A stretch of DNA of 64,000 bases. Source: Streptomyces sp. MspMP-M5. Lineage in GTDB: Bacteria > Actinomycetota > Actinomycetes > Streptomycetales > Streptomycetaceae. A program made the translations under genes and the position numbers. The DNA is taken from positions 40,271-104,270 of the forward strand of contig NZ_KB891891.1 in NCBI RefSeq assembly GCF_000373585.1, given 5' to 3'. Of the stretch, positions 19,466 to 28,973 are shown one piece after another (positions within the stretch are counted from its first letter, which is position 1; the number at the start of each line of letters is the position of its first letter). The notes beneath the pieces are model-generated. The model made no database searches. It saw only the letters and a list, made by a program, of their open reading frames with translations, and had not been told where the DNA came from.

Positions 19466-20584
19466 TCAGGGGCGGCGCGCCTCCGCCATGCGCGCCTCCG
19501 CGATCCGGTCGGCCGCGGCGGCCGGCGGGATGCCGTCGGCCTTCGCACGAGCGAATATCGACAGCGTGGTGTCGAAGATCTTCGCCGCCTTGGCCTTGCA
19601 CCGGTCGAAGTCGAAGCCGTGCAGCTCGTCGGCGACCTGGATCACGCCGCCGGCGTTCACGACGTAGTCGGGGGCGTAGAGGATGCCGCGGTCCGACAGG
19701 TCCTTCTCCACCCCGGGGTGTGCGAGCTGGTTGTTGGCCGCGCCGCACACCACCTTCGCGGTCAGCGCCGGCACCGAGGCGTCGTTGAGCGCGCCGCCCA
19801 GCGCGCACGGTGCGTAGACGTCCAGGCCCTCGGTGCGGATCAGCGCGTCGGTGTCGGCGACGGCGGCCACCTGGGGGTGCCGGGCGAGGACCCGGTCCAC
19901 CGACTCGGCGCGGACGTCGGTGATCACGACCTCGGCGCCGTCCTTGAGCAGGTGCTCGACGAGGTGGTGGCCCACCTTGCCGACGCCCGCGATGCCGACC
20001 CTGCGGCCGCGCAGCGTGGGGTCGCCCCACAGGTGCTGGGCGGCGGCCCGCATGCCCTGGAAGACGCCGTAGGCGGTCAGCACGGAGGAGTCGCCGGCGC
20101 CGCCGTTCTCGGGCGAACGGCCGGTGGTCCAGCGGTTCGTCCGGGCGATCACGTCCATGTCGGCGACATAGGTGCCGACATCGCAGGCGGTGACGTAGCG
20201 GCCGCCGAGGGAGGCCACGAACCGGCCGTAGGCGAGCAGCAGTTCCTCGGTCTTGATCAGCTCGGGGTCGCCGATGATCACCGCCTTGCCGCCGCCGTGG
20301 TCCAGCCCGGCCAGGGCGTTCTTGTACGACATGCCGCGCGAGAGGTTCAGGGCGTCCAGCACGGCCTCGTCCTCGGAGGCGTAGGGGTGGAAGCGCGTAC
20401 CGCCCAGGGCGGGGCCCAGGGCGGTGCTGTGGAGGGCGATCACGGCCTTGAGGCCGCTGGCCCGGTCCTGGCAGAGAACGACTTGCTCGTGGCCGCCCTG
20501 CTCCGTGCGGAACAGGGTCTGCAGCACGCCGCCGGAGGCGTCTGCAGGGGCAGGACGTACGTCGGTCACTGTGGTGACTCCCAT
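19466..20584 (-). CDS. vdh: Valine dehydrogenase (Glu/Leu/Phe/Val dehydrogenase family)
   Basis: This NAD-dependent enzyme oxidatively deaminates valine and other branched-chain amino acids to 2-oxoacids, feeding catabolism and acyl-CoA precursors of natural products. The 372-residue protein has LGPALGGTRF near 56-65, the substrate-binding lysine in LDHGGGKAV (Lys100), a conserved CDVGTYVADMD, the Rossmann loop GIAGVGKVG and CGAANNQLAHP. It is closely similar, from memory, to S. coelicolor Vdh. ATG 20584 is used; the ancestral N terminus may be seven codons further in (TDVRPAP). Confidence 0.94.
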   Translation of the reverse strand: MGVTTVTDVRPAPADASGGVLQTLFRTEQGGHEQVVLCQDRASGLKAVIALHSTALGPALGGTRFHPYASEDEAVLDALNLSRGMSYKNALAGLDHGGGKAVIIGDPELIKTEELLLAYGRFVASLGGRYVTACDVGTYVADMDVIARTNRWTTGRSPENGGAGDSSVLTAYGVFQGMRAAAQHLWGDPTLRGRRVGIAGVGKVGHHLVEHLLKDGAEVVITDVRAESVDRVLARHPQVAAVADTDALIRTEGLDVYAPCALGGALNDASVPALTAKVVCGAANNQLAHPGVEKDLSDRGILYAPDYVVNAGGVIQVADELHGFDFDRCKAKAAKIFDTTLSIFARAKADGIPPAAAADRIAEARMAEARRP

Positions 20585-20775
20585 AGTCGCGGAGGACGCC
20601 CTCCTAAAGGGTGGGGAGGGCCGGTTGGGACGAGCGTAAGACCTGGAGGCGGGTTGATCGGTCAGGTCGGGAGGATCACCCCCTCCCGGGGGACGGGCGT
20701 GGCACGATCTGCCGTGACCGGACCGGGCGGGGGCAGGCAACTCCGGGCGGTGGACTTTCCTTTGGAGGAGCGGGC

Positions 20776-21612
20776 GTGGCCTTGGCGTCGTCGGTGCGGG
20801 TCCCGTATGTGGCGTATCTGCGGGTCTACGAGCCGCTGGCAGCGTTCCCCGAGCCGGAGCGCTCCTACTGGGCGCGCTACGCCGCCCGCGAGGACACCCC
20901 CACGGCCGTTGACGAGCAGCGCCGGGCGCTGGCCGACCTGCTGCCGACCCCGCCGGTGCCGGTGCCGGTCCACGAGAGCGGTGACGCCTTCGTCGCCGTC
21001 GTGGACGAGGTGACCTGCGTCTGCCCCTGGCGGACCCGGCTGCGCGGCTGGCAGGCGCTGCAGGGCCTGGAGGAGCTGCTGCCGGCGTCGGTGCTGGACG
21101 CCGCGCTGCCCCCGGTGGTGCGCCGGCAGGCGGCCACCGACTACGAGCGCTGGCGCGAGCGCAACCCCGACGCCCGGCCGTGGATCCGCGCGGCCACCTG
21201 GCACGTCCCGGTGCGCTGGTTCGTCCTCTTCGACGATGCCGAGCGGGAGTACACCAAGGGTGACCCGGCGGCTCTGTTGCGTTATCGCACGCCGATGGCG
21301 CAGGCGCGCCGCAGGGTTGCGCGCGGACTGCGTACGCTTCGGGATGCCCTGGAAGAGGGACCGCTGATCGACGGCCTGGTAGATGTGGGGCGCTGGCTCG
21401 AGGAATTCCACCCGCGTTCGCTCGTGGAGCTGGACTACGGAGGGCTGGTGCACGCGGTGCCCGAGGGGCAGCTCGCCGAGGACCGTTCCGTCGCGGACGT
21501 GGCGGAGGGCCTGACGGCGCTGCGCGCGGGGGACGGCGAGCGGGCCGGCGCCGCGTACGAGAAGCTTTCCCGGCGGTGGCGCGGAGTGCGCGAACGCCAG
21601 TTCTCCAGCTGA
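20776..21612 (+). CDS. Conserved actinobacterial protein of unknown function
   Basis: A soluble 278-residue protein beginning VALASSVRVPYVAYLRVYEPL. It has no membrane segments and no catalytic motif I recognise. It is rich in Arg and Glu, with helices such as GWQALQGLEELLP and RRVARGLRTLRDALEE. GTG 20776 has GGAGGAG 5 nt upstream, which sets the start. It is divergent from vdh (191-nt spacer), and a hairpin follows at 21766-21788. Comparable proteins lie between vdh and bldC in Streptomyces (memory). Function unknown. Confidence 0.85.
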   Translation: MALASSVRVPYVAYLRVYEPLAAFPEPERSYWARYAAREDTPTAVDEQRRALADLLPTPPVPVPVHESGDAFVAVVDEVTCVCPWRTRLRGWQALQGLEELLPASVLDAALPPVVRRQAATDYERWRERNPDARPWIRAATWHVPVRWFVLFDDAEREYTKGDPAALLRYRTPMAQARRRVARGLRTLRDALEEGPLIDGLVDVGRWLEEFHPRSLVELDYGGLVHAVPEGQLAEDRSVADVAEGLTALRAGDGERAGAAYEKLSRRWRGVRERQFSS

Positions 21613-21765
21613 ACCCCAAAGGCCCGGGGCGGAGTTGCCGGCAGGAGCGTCCGCTGACGGGACGTACGGGACGTAGGTCCCGATCCGGGCTATTGCCCCA
21701 AGCGTGACCTAAAGCACTGACTTCGGGTCTTGCTCCCAAGGTGCACCCTCGTGCCAAAATAGGAC

Positions 21766-21788
21766 AAGGAGCCTGTCTTGGGCTCCTT
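21766..21788 (+). terminator. Probable terminator hairpin
   Basis: AAGGAGCC (21766-21773) pairs with GGCTCCTT (21781-21788), 7-nt loop, downstream of the gene ending at 21612. Confidence 0.55.
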
Positions 21789-22112
21789 CCGTCCAACTAA
21801 GGGCGGATAGATCGGTATTGCGCTCCTTGAGGGGTCTCGTGGCGGCTGGACACGTTGTGACTGATCGTCACGGGTGCGTGACTGTCCGCTATGGCACGGT
21901 CCATCGGCTTCCGCCGAGGTTGAACACCTGAGAGGGCAATTCCATCGGTTTGGCCGACGTGGCTGGACAGATGGTGTAGTTGTAGTGCCGAGGACAAGCC
22001 GTTCGTCCTATAACCGACTCGGCCCGCGTCTGCCATTTCGGGCAACGTGGGTCAAGGTGCAGAATTTAGAGGAAAGAACCGTGATGGTTCGGTTCTCCCG
22101 AGGAGGCCGCTC
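21789..22112 (+). promoter_or_regulatory. bldC upstream region
   Basis: No coding frame is credible here. The stretch is less GC-rich than its surroundings, which fits a regulated promoter region with a long 5' leader. AGGAGG at 22101-22106 is the ribosome binding site for bldC. I could not assign -35/-10 boxes with confidence. Confidence 0.45.
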
Positions 22113-22319
22113 ATGACCGCTCGCACCCCTGACGCCGAGCCGCTGCTTACCCCCGCTGAGGTCGCCACGATGTTCCGTGTGGACCCGAAGACGGTGACCC
22201 GCTGGGCCAAGGCAGGCAAGCTCACGTCCATCCGCACGCTCGGAGGGCACCGGCGTTACCGCGAGGCTGAGGTCCGCGCACTGCTCGCGGGTATTCCGCA
22301 GCAGCGCAGCGAGTCCTGA
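22113..22319 (+). CDS. bldC: Developmental regulator BldC (MerR-like)
   Basis: A 68-residue single-domain DNA-binding protein. Residues 12-58 form the MerR-type winged helix: LLTPAEVATMFRVDPKTV, then TRWAKAGKLTSIRTLGGHRR. BldC represses entry into development in Streptomyces by cooperative head-to-tail binding on direct repeats; it lacks the effector and dimerisation parts of MerR. The sequence appears essentially identical to other BldC proteins. ATG 22113 follows AGGAGG with a 6-nt gap. Confidence 0.96.
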   Translation: MTARTPDAEPLLTPAEVATMFRVDPKTVTRWAKAGKLTSIRTLGGHRRYREAEVRALLAGIPQQRSES

Positions 22320-22852
22320 ATAACCGCATAACCAGGCTGTTTTCGGGCCCCCCAACCCGGAAACGCCCGTTTTTGCGCCACAGCTCCACCTGCTTCACCA
22401 CGCTCCAACAGAGCTCATACGACGCGGTGCCTGCCCCAACAGGCCCCACATCCGCTCCACCGGGTACGTCGTCGATCGCGCTGGACTCCGCCGGGTCCGG
22501 CGCGATCTCTTTTTTGTGTGCGGCCGCTCCCGGGCCGCTCGCGGCGCTCGGGCCGCCCCGGCGCCTGCCGACCCCGGGAGGCGCGCCAGGACCCCTTCAG
22601 GGGCTTTGAGGAGGCCCGTCAGACCGGACCTGGCGGTTTCGTTCGGGAGAGCTGGGACGGTAGTGCAATTGCACATATTAAATTGACGGGGTGTAGGGGG
22701 GTGGGAAGTTCCCCATCCCGCGAAACATGTTCGGTGACTCCCGTCACGTCGCGGGCTTCTTGAACGGCGCACGGCGCTGGGGTATAGCGCCTTCCCGTCG
22801 TTCCGCTGTCAACAGCCTCCCACCACGCGGACGGTGGCGCAGGCGTCGTTGG
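22320..22852. other. Spacer after bldC; no gene seen
   Basis: 533 nt without a credible gene. It contains a perfect 12-bp palindrome GTGCAATTGCAC (22663-22674) followed by an A/T-rich CATATTAAATTGAC stretch, the only such patch nearby. Open frames crossing it lack codon bias. Confidence 0.5.
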
Positions 22853-23089
22853 TCACCGGCCGGCGGGACTTTCGTCCTCCGCCGGTGGCTCGGAGGCGGC
22901 CTGGGAGGGGGCCGGGGTGGCCGGAGGGGCGTCGGGCCCCGAACGGGCGCCGTGCGGCTCCATGGCGAGCCGCAGCAACTGGTGGCAGACGGGGCACTGC
23001 CGGGTGCGGTGGCGGTAGCCGTAGCGCAGGGCCGCCGACAGGTGGGCGCGCAGCAGCGCCCTCGTCTCGTGCCGTACCGCGGTCGTCAT
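22853..23089 (-). CDS. DUF6274 family small protein with CPxC motif
   Basis: A 78-residue protein beginning MTTAVRHETRALLRAHLSAA. The basic N-terminal helix leads into RHRTRQCPVCHQLLRLAME, where CPVC plus nearby histidines could bind zinc. The remainder is a low-complexity proline/alanine tail. The family (DUF6274) accompanies bldC in Streptomyces, from memory; role unknown. The frame is open further upstream into the tRNA-Asp region, but ATG 23089 is where homologues begin and coding bias starts. Confidence 0.8.
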   Translation of the reverse strand: MTTAVRHETRALLRAHLSAALRYGYRHRTRQCPVCHQLLRLAMEPHGARSGPDAPPATPAPSQAASEPPAEDESPAGR

Positions 23090-23227
23090 CGCACGCCACC
23101 TCCCGGCCCCACGCCTTCTGATGAGTTGAGTACCGGCGGCAGGTGCCGCCGTCAAGATGGCCGCCCGCTTCCGTCCGCGCCTTCGGGCCGCCGTCCGCGG
23201 GTGCGTGCCCCGTCCCGGACAGCGCGA

Positions 23228-23260
23228 CGGCCCGCACCGGGGAAGACCTGGTGCGGGCCG
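23228..23260 (-). terminator. Second, reserve terminator after tRNA-Asp
   Basis: CGGCCCGCACC (23228-23238) pairs with GGTGCGGGCCG (23250-23260). The arms repeat the sequence of the hairpin at 23271-23301, so two near-copies of one terminator follow the tRNA. Confidence 0.65.
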
Positions 23261-23270
23261 GAAGAACAGA

Positions 23271-23301
23271 ACGGCCCGCACCGGAGAACGGTGCGGGCCG
23301 T
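23271..23301 (-). terminator. tRNA-Asp terminator
   Basis: A perfect 13-bp stem (23271-23283 with 23289-23301), loop GAGAA, just after the 3' end of tRNA-Asp on the minus strand. Confidence 0.75.
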
Positions 23302-23307
23302 GAGAGG

Positions 23308-23382
23308 CGGTCCTGACGGGATTTGAACCCGCGGCCTCCACCTTGACAGGGTGGCGAGCACTCCAAACTGCTCCACAGGACC
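23308..23382 (-). tRNA. tRNA-Asp(GTC)
   Basis: A 75-nt cloverleaf on the minus strand: acceptor GGTCCTG/CAGGACC, anticodon stem CCACC/GGTGG with loop CTGTCAA (anticodon GTC), T arm GCGGG-TTCAAAT-CCCGT. Discriminator G, no encoded CCA. Identical to the copy at 29097-29171. It sits just downstream of hrpA. Confidence 0.96.
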
Positions 23383-23489
23383 TTGCGTTTCGCTTTCCGC
23401 TTGCGGCGGGCTGCGAAGCAAGACTGTACAGCAGGTCAGGGGGTGCGGTCGAACTCGGTCCCGGCCGCCGCTCCCGCGCTCGGGCCGCC

Positions 23490-26400
23490 CTACGGCGCCG
23501 CGGCGTCCACCGCCTTCATGATCCGCTTGTCGGAGACCGGGTAGGCCGTTCCCAGGGCGTGCGCGAAGTAGCTCACCCGGAGCTCCTCGATCATCCAGCG
23601 GACCTCCCGGGCCGCGGCCGGCACCGGCTGCCCCTGGGGGAACTGCTCCAGCAGCCAGGCGTATTCGTCCTGCATCTCCTTGATCTTCGCCATCCGGCTG
23701 CGGTCCCGTTCGGCGTTGGCGGGCAGCTGCGTCAGGCGGCGGTCGGCGGCCACGAGATAGCGCATCAGGTCCGGCAGCCGCCGGGCGCCGTGCGCGGTGA
23801 CGAAGCCGGGCCTGATCAGCTCCGCCAGCTGCTCCTTGACGTCCGCCAGCGACGGCAGCAGCGACGGGAAGGCGGTCGCCTTCAGCCGGCGCTCGCACGC
23901 CTGCCAGGCCGCCAGCACCTCCTGCACCTGCTGGATGGTCTTCAGCGTCGCGTCGACGAGGTCGGCCCGCACCGCGTCGAACAGCTTGCGGAAGGACTCC
24001 TCGTCCCACACCGGGCCGCCCCGGGCCGCGATCAGCCGGTCCGCGGCGGCCGTCACACAGTCCTCGAAGAGCGCCGCGATGGAGCCGTGCGGATTGCGGG
24101 AGAGCGCCAGCTTCTGCTGGTTGCTCAGCTTGTCCTGGGCGAACTTGGCGGGGTTGGCGGGGACGTTGAGCAGGATCAGGCGGCGGGTGCCGGCCCACAT
24201 GGCGGCCTGCTGCTCGGCCTCGGTGTCGAAGAGCCGCACCGCGACGGTGCTGCCCTCGTCGACCAGCGCCGGGTACGCCTTCACCGGCTGGCCGCCGCGG
24301 CGGGTCTCGAAGGTGCGCGGCAGCGTGCCGACCGTCCAGGACGTCAGGCCGGTGCGCTGCTCCGGGCCGGCCGGTGCGGCCTCGCCTCCGCCGCCCCTGC
24401 GGTCCTTGCCGGGCCGCTTCTCGGCCTGCTCGAAGGCGCGGGAGATGGCGGCCCGGGTCTTCGGCTTGAGCTGGAGCCGGAGCGCCTCCAGGTCCTTGGC
24501 CTCGGCGAGCTTGCGGCGGCCCGCGGCGGAGCCGTTGCCGGACGCAGCGTCGAACACCCGGAAGGTGATCTTCAGGTGGTCGGGGACCTTGGCGAGGTCG
24601 AAGTCCGCGGCCTCCACCGGCACCCCCACCATCCGCTGCAGGCCGGCGGCCAGCGAGGCCGTCAGCGCGCCCTGGAGGGGCACGGCGGTGTCCAGGAAGC
24701 GGGCGGCGAAGTTCGGCGCCGGGACGTAGTTGCGGCGGATCGGCTTGGGCAGCGAGCGGATCAGCTCGGTCACCAACTGCTCGCGCAGGCCCGGGATCTG
24801 CCAGTCGAAGCCCTCGGACGAGACCTGGTTGAGGACCTGCAGCGGGATGTGGACGGTCACGCCGTCCGCGTCCGCGCCCGGCTCGAACTGGTAGGTGACC
24901 TTGAACTTCAGCTTCCCCTGCCGCCAGGAGTCCGGGTAGTCGTCCTTGGTGACGGCCTCGGCGGACTCGTTGATCAGCATCGAGTGCTCGAAGTTGAGCA
25001 GGTCCGGCTCGTCCCGGTGCTTCTGCTTCCACCAGGAGTCGAAGTGCGCCCCGGAGACCACGTGCGCCGGGATCCGCTGGTCGTAGAAGTCGAAGAGCGT
25101 CTCGTCGTCGACGAGGATGTCGCGGCGCCGGGCGCGGTGCTCCAACTCCTCGACCTCGCCGAGGAGTTTGCGGTTGTCATGGAAGAACTGGTGGTGGGTG
25201 CGCCAGTCGCCCTCCACCAGGGCGTTCCGGATGAACAGGTCGCGGGAGACCTCGGGGTCGATCCGGCCGTAGTTGACCTTGCGCTGGGCGACGATCGGGA
25301 CGCCGTAGAGCGTCACCCGCTCGTGCGCCATCACCGCGGCCATCTTCTGTTCCCAGTGCGGCTCGCTGTAGGTCCGCTTCACCAAGTGCTGGGCCAGCGG
25401 TTCGATCCACTCGGGCTCGATCCGGGCGTTCACCCGCGCCCACAGCCGGGAGGTCTCGACCAGCTCGGCGGACATCACCCAGCGCGGCGGCTTCTTGAAG
25501 AGCGCGGAGCCGGGGAAGACCGCGAACTTCGCGCTGCGGGCGCCGAGGTACTCGTTCTTGGCCTCGGTGTCCTTGAGTCCGATGTGCGAAAGCAAACCGG
25601 AGAGCAATGACGTGTGGATGTGCTCGGGCGCTGCGTCCGTCTCGTTCAGGTGGACGCCCATGCCCTTGGCGACCGTGCGCAGCTGGGAGTAGATGTCCTG
25701 CCACTCGCGTATCCGCAGATAGTTCAGGAACTCCGTACGGCACATCCGGCGGAACGCGGACGAGGACAGCGCCTTCTGCTGTTCGCGCACGTACTGCCAG
25801 AGGTTGAGGTACGCCAGGAAGTCCGACGTCTCGTCCTTGAAGCGGGCGTGCTGCTGGTCGGCCTGCTGCTGCTTGTCCGACGGGCGCTCCCGCGGGTCCT
25901 GGATGGACAGCGCCGCGGCGATCACCATGACCTCGCGGACGCAGCCGTTGCGGTCCGCCTCCAGCACCATCCGCGCCAGCCGGGGGTCCACCGGCAGCTG
26001 GGAGAGCTTGCGGCCCAGCGGGGTCAGCCGCTTGCGGGCGTCCTTCTGCGTGGTGTCCAGCGCGCCCAGCTCGCGCAGCAGGTCGACGCCGTCCTTGATG
26101 TTGCGGCGGTCCGGCGGGTCGATGAACGGGAACTTCTCGATGTCGCCGAGGCCGGCCGCGGTCATCTGCAGGATGACGGAGGCGAGGTTGGTGCGCAGGA
26201 TCTCCGCGTCGGTGAACTCCGGGCGGGAGAGGAAGTCCTCCTCGGAGTACAGCCGGATGCAGATGCCGTCGCTGGTCCGGCCGCAACGGCCCTTGCGCTG
26301 GTTGGCGCTGGCCTGCGACACCGGCTCGATGGGCAGCCGCTGCACCTTCGTGCGGAAGCTGTAGCGGGAGACCCGGGCCATGCCCGGGTCGATCACGTAC

Positions 26401-27584
26401 TTGATGCCGGGGACGGTCAGCGACGTCTCGGCCACGTTGGTGGCCAGCACGATCCGCCGGCCCGTATGGCGCTGGAAGACCCGGTGCTGCTCGGCGTGCG
26501 ACAGCCGGGCGTACAGCGGCAGGACCTCGGTGGCGGGGAGGTTCTTCTTGTTGAGCGCGTCCGCGGTGTCGCGGATCTCCCGTTCACCGGAGAGGAAGAC
26601 GAGGATGTCGCCGGGGCCCTCGGCCCGCAGCTCGTCCACCGCGTCGCAGATCGCGGTGATCTGGTCGCGGTCGCTGTCCTGGCCGCCCTCCTCCAGGAGG
26701 GGGCGGTAGCGCACCTCCACCGGATACGTCCGGCCGGAGACCTCGACGATCGGCGCACTCGGCCGCTCGCCGGCGCCGTTCCCGTCCTGCTCGCCGTCCC
26801 CGCTGACCGCTCGCCCGCCGACGGCGGCGAAGTCCCCGAAGTGCCGGGCGAACCGCTCCGGGTCGATCGTCGCGGAGGTGATGACCACCTTGAGGTCGGG
26901 GCGCCTGGGCAGCAGCTGGGCGAGATAGCCCAGGATGAAGTCGATGTTGAGGCTGCGCTCGTGTGCCTCGTCGATGATGAGCGTGTCGTACTGGCGCAGC
27001 TCGCGGTCCGTCTGGATCTCGGCCAGCAGGATGCCGTCCGTCATCAGCTTGACGAGGGTGTCGTCGCCGACCTGGTCGGTGAAGCGGACCTTCCAGCCGA
27101 CCGCCTCGCCCAGCGGGGTCTTCAGCTCCTCGGCCACCCGCTCGGCGACCGTGCGGGCGGCGATCCGCCGCGGCTGGGTGTGTCCGATCAGCCCGCGGAC
27201 GCCGCGCCCCAGCTCCAGGCAGATCTTGGGGATCTGGGTGGTCTTGCCGGAGCCGGTCTCGCCCGCGACGATCACCACCTGGTGGTCGCGGATGGCTGCC
27301 AGGATGTCGTCCTTCTTCTGGCTGACCGGGAGCTCTTGCGGATACGTCACCTCCGGCACCGCGGCGCGCCGCTGCGCCACGCGCAGCTCCGCCTCGTCGA
27401 GGCCGTCGGCGATCTCGGCGAGCACCGCCGCCCGGGCCTCGGGCTTGCGGATCCGGCGCGCGCCGTCGAGGCGGCGCCCCAGCCGCTGCTGGTCGCGCAG
27501 CATCAGCTCGGGAAGTCGCTTCAGCAGGGAGGGCAGCGTGGGGGCGGCGCCGTCGGACGGGGCGGAGGCAGGCTGACTGGACAT
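23490..27584 (-). CDS. hrpA: ATP-dependent RNA helicase HrpA
   Basis: A 1364-residue DEAH-box helicase, the normal size for bacterial HrpA. Walker A is GETGSGKT at residues 108-115, followed by LIIDEAHERSLN, SATID, and QRKGRCGRTSDG of motif VI. Then come the winged-helix/HA2 and OB regions, and the long C-terminal domain typical of HrpA (DUF3418). HrpA unwinds RNA and in E. coli helps process mRNA and rescue stalled ribosomes. It starts at ATG 27584 with GGGGAG upstream. It is divergent from a membrane-protein gene. Confidence 0.96.
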   Translation of the reverse strand: MSSQPASAPSDGAAPTLPSLLKRLPELMLRDQQRLGRRLDGARRIRKPEARAAVLAEIADGLDEAELRVAQRRAAVPEVTYPQELPVSQKKDDILAAIRDHQVVIVAGETGSGKTTQIPKICLELGRGVRGLIGHTQPRRIAARTVAERVAEELKTPLGEAVGWKVRFTDQVGDDTLVKLMTDGILLAEIQTDRELRQYDTLIIDEAHERSLNIDFILGYLAQLLPRRPDLKVVITSATIDPERFARHFGDFAAVGGRAVSGDGEQDGNGAGERPSAPIVEVSGRTYPVEVRYRPLLEEGGQDSDRDQITAICDAVDELRAEGPGDILVFLSGEREIRDTADALNKKNLPATEVLPLYARLSHAEQHRVFQRHTGRRIVLATNVAETSLTVPGIKYVIDPGMARVSRYSFRTKVQRLPIEPVSQASANQRKGRCGRTSDGICIRLYSEEDFLSRPEFTDAEILRTNLASVILQMTAAGLGDIEKFPFIDPPDRRNIKDGVDLLRELGALDTTQKDARKRLTPLGRKLSQLPVDPRLARMVLEADRNGCVREVMVIAAALSIQDPRERPSDKQQQADQQHARFKDETSDFLAYLNLWQYVREQQKALSSSAFRRMCRTEFLNYLRIREWQDIYSQLRTVAKGMGVHLNETDAAPEHIHTSLLSGLLSHIGLKDTEAKNEYLGARSAKFAVFPGSALFKKPPRWVMSAELVETSRLWARVNARIEPEWIEPLAQHLVKRTYSEPHWEQKMAAVMAHERVTLYGVPIVAQRKVNYGRIDPEVSRDLFIRNALVEGDWRTHHQFFHDNRKLLGEVEELEHRARRRDILVDDETLFDFYDQRIPAHVVSGAHFDSWWKQKHRDEPDLLNFEHSMLINESAEAVTKDDYPDSWRQGKLKFKVTYQFEPGADADGVTVHIPLQVLNQVSSEGFDWQIPGLREQLVTELIRSLPKPIRRNYVPAPNFAARFLDTAVPLQGALTASLAAGLQRMVGVPVEAADFDLAKVPDHLKITFRVFDAASGNGSAAGRRKLAEAKDLEALRLQLKPKTRAAISRAFEQAEKRPGKDRRGGGGEAAPAGPEQRTGLTSWTVGTLPRTFETRRGGQPVKAYPALVDEGSTVAVRLFDTEAEQQAAMWAGTRRLILLNVPANPAKFAQDKLSNQQKLALSRNPHGSIAALFEDCVTAAADRLIAARGGPVWDEESFRKLFDAVRADLVDATLKTIQQVQEVLAAWQACERRLKATAFPSLLPSLADVKEQLAELIRPGFVTAHGARRLPDLMRYLVAADRRLTQLPANAERDRSRMAKIKEMQDEYAWLLEQFPQGQPVPAAAREVRWMIEELRVSYFAHALGTAYPVSDKRIMKAVDAAAP

Positions 27585-27717
27585 ACGCTCCCCAGGATCT
27601 CACCTCGCGGAAAAGACTGGCGAACCATTTCCCGGCGGCCCCCCGCGCCGGGCCCCGGCGGCCGGGACCGAAGACCCCGGGCGGTATGTCCGACATCAGT
27701 GCCTTAGCGTGTTTGTC

Positions 27718-28797
27718 ATGCATGATCATGAAGGCGACACCGTCCCGCACGGCGCACACGGCCGGCCCCGGACCTGGCCCGAACACTGGGCGGCCTTCAA
27801 GAGATCGCCGTTCCTCCCGGCCGTCGTCCTGATGTTCATCCTCGCCGCGGCGGCCGGCCTCTTCGCCGGCTCCTACACCTACGCCATGGCCAACCCGGCC
27901 CCCCGGCACATCCCCACCGCCGTGGTCACCACCCCCGCCGCCCCCGAGCAGAAGGCGTTCGTCGTCGGCATGGAGAAGGCCCTCGACGCCTCCCTCCGGC
28001 TCACCGGGTACGCCACCTACGACGCCGCCCGCAACGCCGTCGACGACCAGCGCGAGTACGCGGTGCTGCGCGCCCGCGGCGCCGGCGTCGAACTGGACGT
28101 CGCCGGCGCCTCGGGCGCGTCCGTCGCCCAGCTGCTCTCCGAGGCCGCCGCCAAGGTCGGCCCGGCCACCGGCGTGCACGTCACCGTCCGCGACATCAAG
28201 CCGCTGCAGCAGGGCGACCCGCGCGGTCTGGCGCTCTTCTACATCTCCCTGGCGGCCGTGATCATCGGCTTCGTCGGCGCGATCCAGCTCAGCGTGCACG
28301 CCCGCGGCCTCAACCCGCCCGAGCGGATCGCGTTCATCCTCGCCTACGCCCTGCTCGGCGGCTTCGCCATCGCCGCGGTGGCCGACTGGTGGCTGGGCGC
28401 GCTCCGGCTGCCGTTCGTCGAGTCCTGGATGATCCTCGCGCTGACGATGTTCACGTCCGGCATGGTCTTCACGATGTTCAACACCCTGATGGGCCGCTGG
28501 GCGATGATCCCCACCTGGGGCCTGATGGTCCTCCTGGGCAACCCCTCGTCCGGCGGCGCGGTCTCCTGGCCGCTGCTCCCGTCCGTCCTCGGCGCCATCG
28601 GCCGCTGGCTGCCGCCCGGCGCCTCGGTCAACGCCCAGCACACCGCGGTCTACTTCGGCGGCCACCAGCACGCCTTCCCGTTCCTGGTGCTGGCCGGCTG
28701 GTCGGCGGTCTCCTGCACGGTCTTCTGGGTCTGGCGGCACCGCCACCCGGGCGGCCGCGAGCCGTCCCCCGCGCCCGCGCACGCCGCCGACGCCTGA
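27718..28797 (+). CDS. Membrane protein, DUF3533/ABC-2-permease-like
   Basis: A 359-residue protein. There is one hydrophobic segment near residues 30-52, a periplasmic-side region of about 130 residues, then about five membrane segments from residue 175 on (LALFYISLAAVIIGFVGAI, then AFILAYALLGGFAIAAVA and others). This one-plus-five layout with a large outer loop matches DUF3533/YhgE-type and ABC-2-like export permeases. No ATPase gene is adjacent. ATG 27718 is used; GTG 27709 in the same frame is an alternative. Divergent from hrpA. Substrate unknown. Confidence 0.85.
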   Translation: MHDHEGDTVPHGAHGRPRTWPEHWAAFKRSPFLPAVVLMFILAAAAGLFAGSYTYAMANPAPRHIPTAVVTTPAAPEQKAFVVGMEKALDASLRLTGYATYDAARNAVDDQREYAVLRARGAGVELDVAGASGASVAQLLSEAAAKVGPATGVHVTVRDIKPLQQGDPRGLALFYISLAAVIIGFVGAIQLSVHARGLNPPERIAFILAYALLGGFAIAAVADWWLGALRLPFVESWMILALTMFTSGMVFTMFNTLMGRWAMIPTWGLMVLLGNPSSGGAVSWPLLPSVLGAIGRWLPPGASVNAQHTAVYFGGHQHAFPFLVLAGWSAVSCTVFWVWRHRHPGGREPSPAPAHAADA

Positions 28798-28859
28798 CCC
28801 GGCGGGCCCCGCGCGGGCCCGCCCCCGGCGAAAGCCCCGGCAGCGGCACCCGATCGGAG

Positions 28860-28970
28860 GACGTCCGGACGACTCGGAGACGTCCGGACGACGAACCCGG
28901 GCGGCGAAGCCGGCCAGTGAATCCGGGCGGTGAATCCGGGCGGTGATCCCGGGCGATGAATCCGGGCAAC
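28860..28970. repeat. Six 13-bp tandem repeats preceded by a 14-bp direct repeat
   Basis: Units GAAcCCGGGCGGc, GAAgCCGGcCaGT, GAATCCGGGCGGT (twice), GAtcCCGGGCGaT and GAATCCGGGCaac run head to tail from 28893 to 28970. Directly before them GACGTCCGGACGAC occurs twice (28860-28873 and 28879-28892). The period of 13 is not a multiple of three, so this is not coding. It lies between a gene end and the tRNA terminator. Confidence 0.85.
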
Positions 28971-28973
28971 GAA

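Noticed and set aside
28893..28970. CRISPR-like array
   Set aside because: Units of 13 bp follow each other without spacers and there are no cas genes anywhere in the window. The same holds for the arrays at 54228 and 54403.
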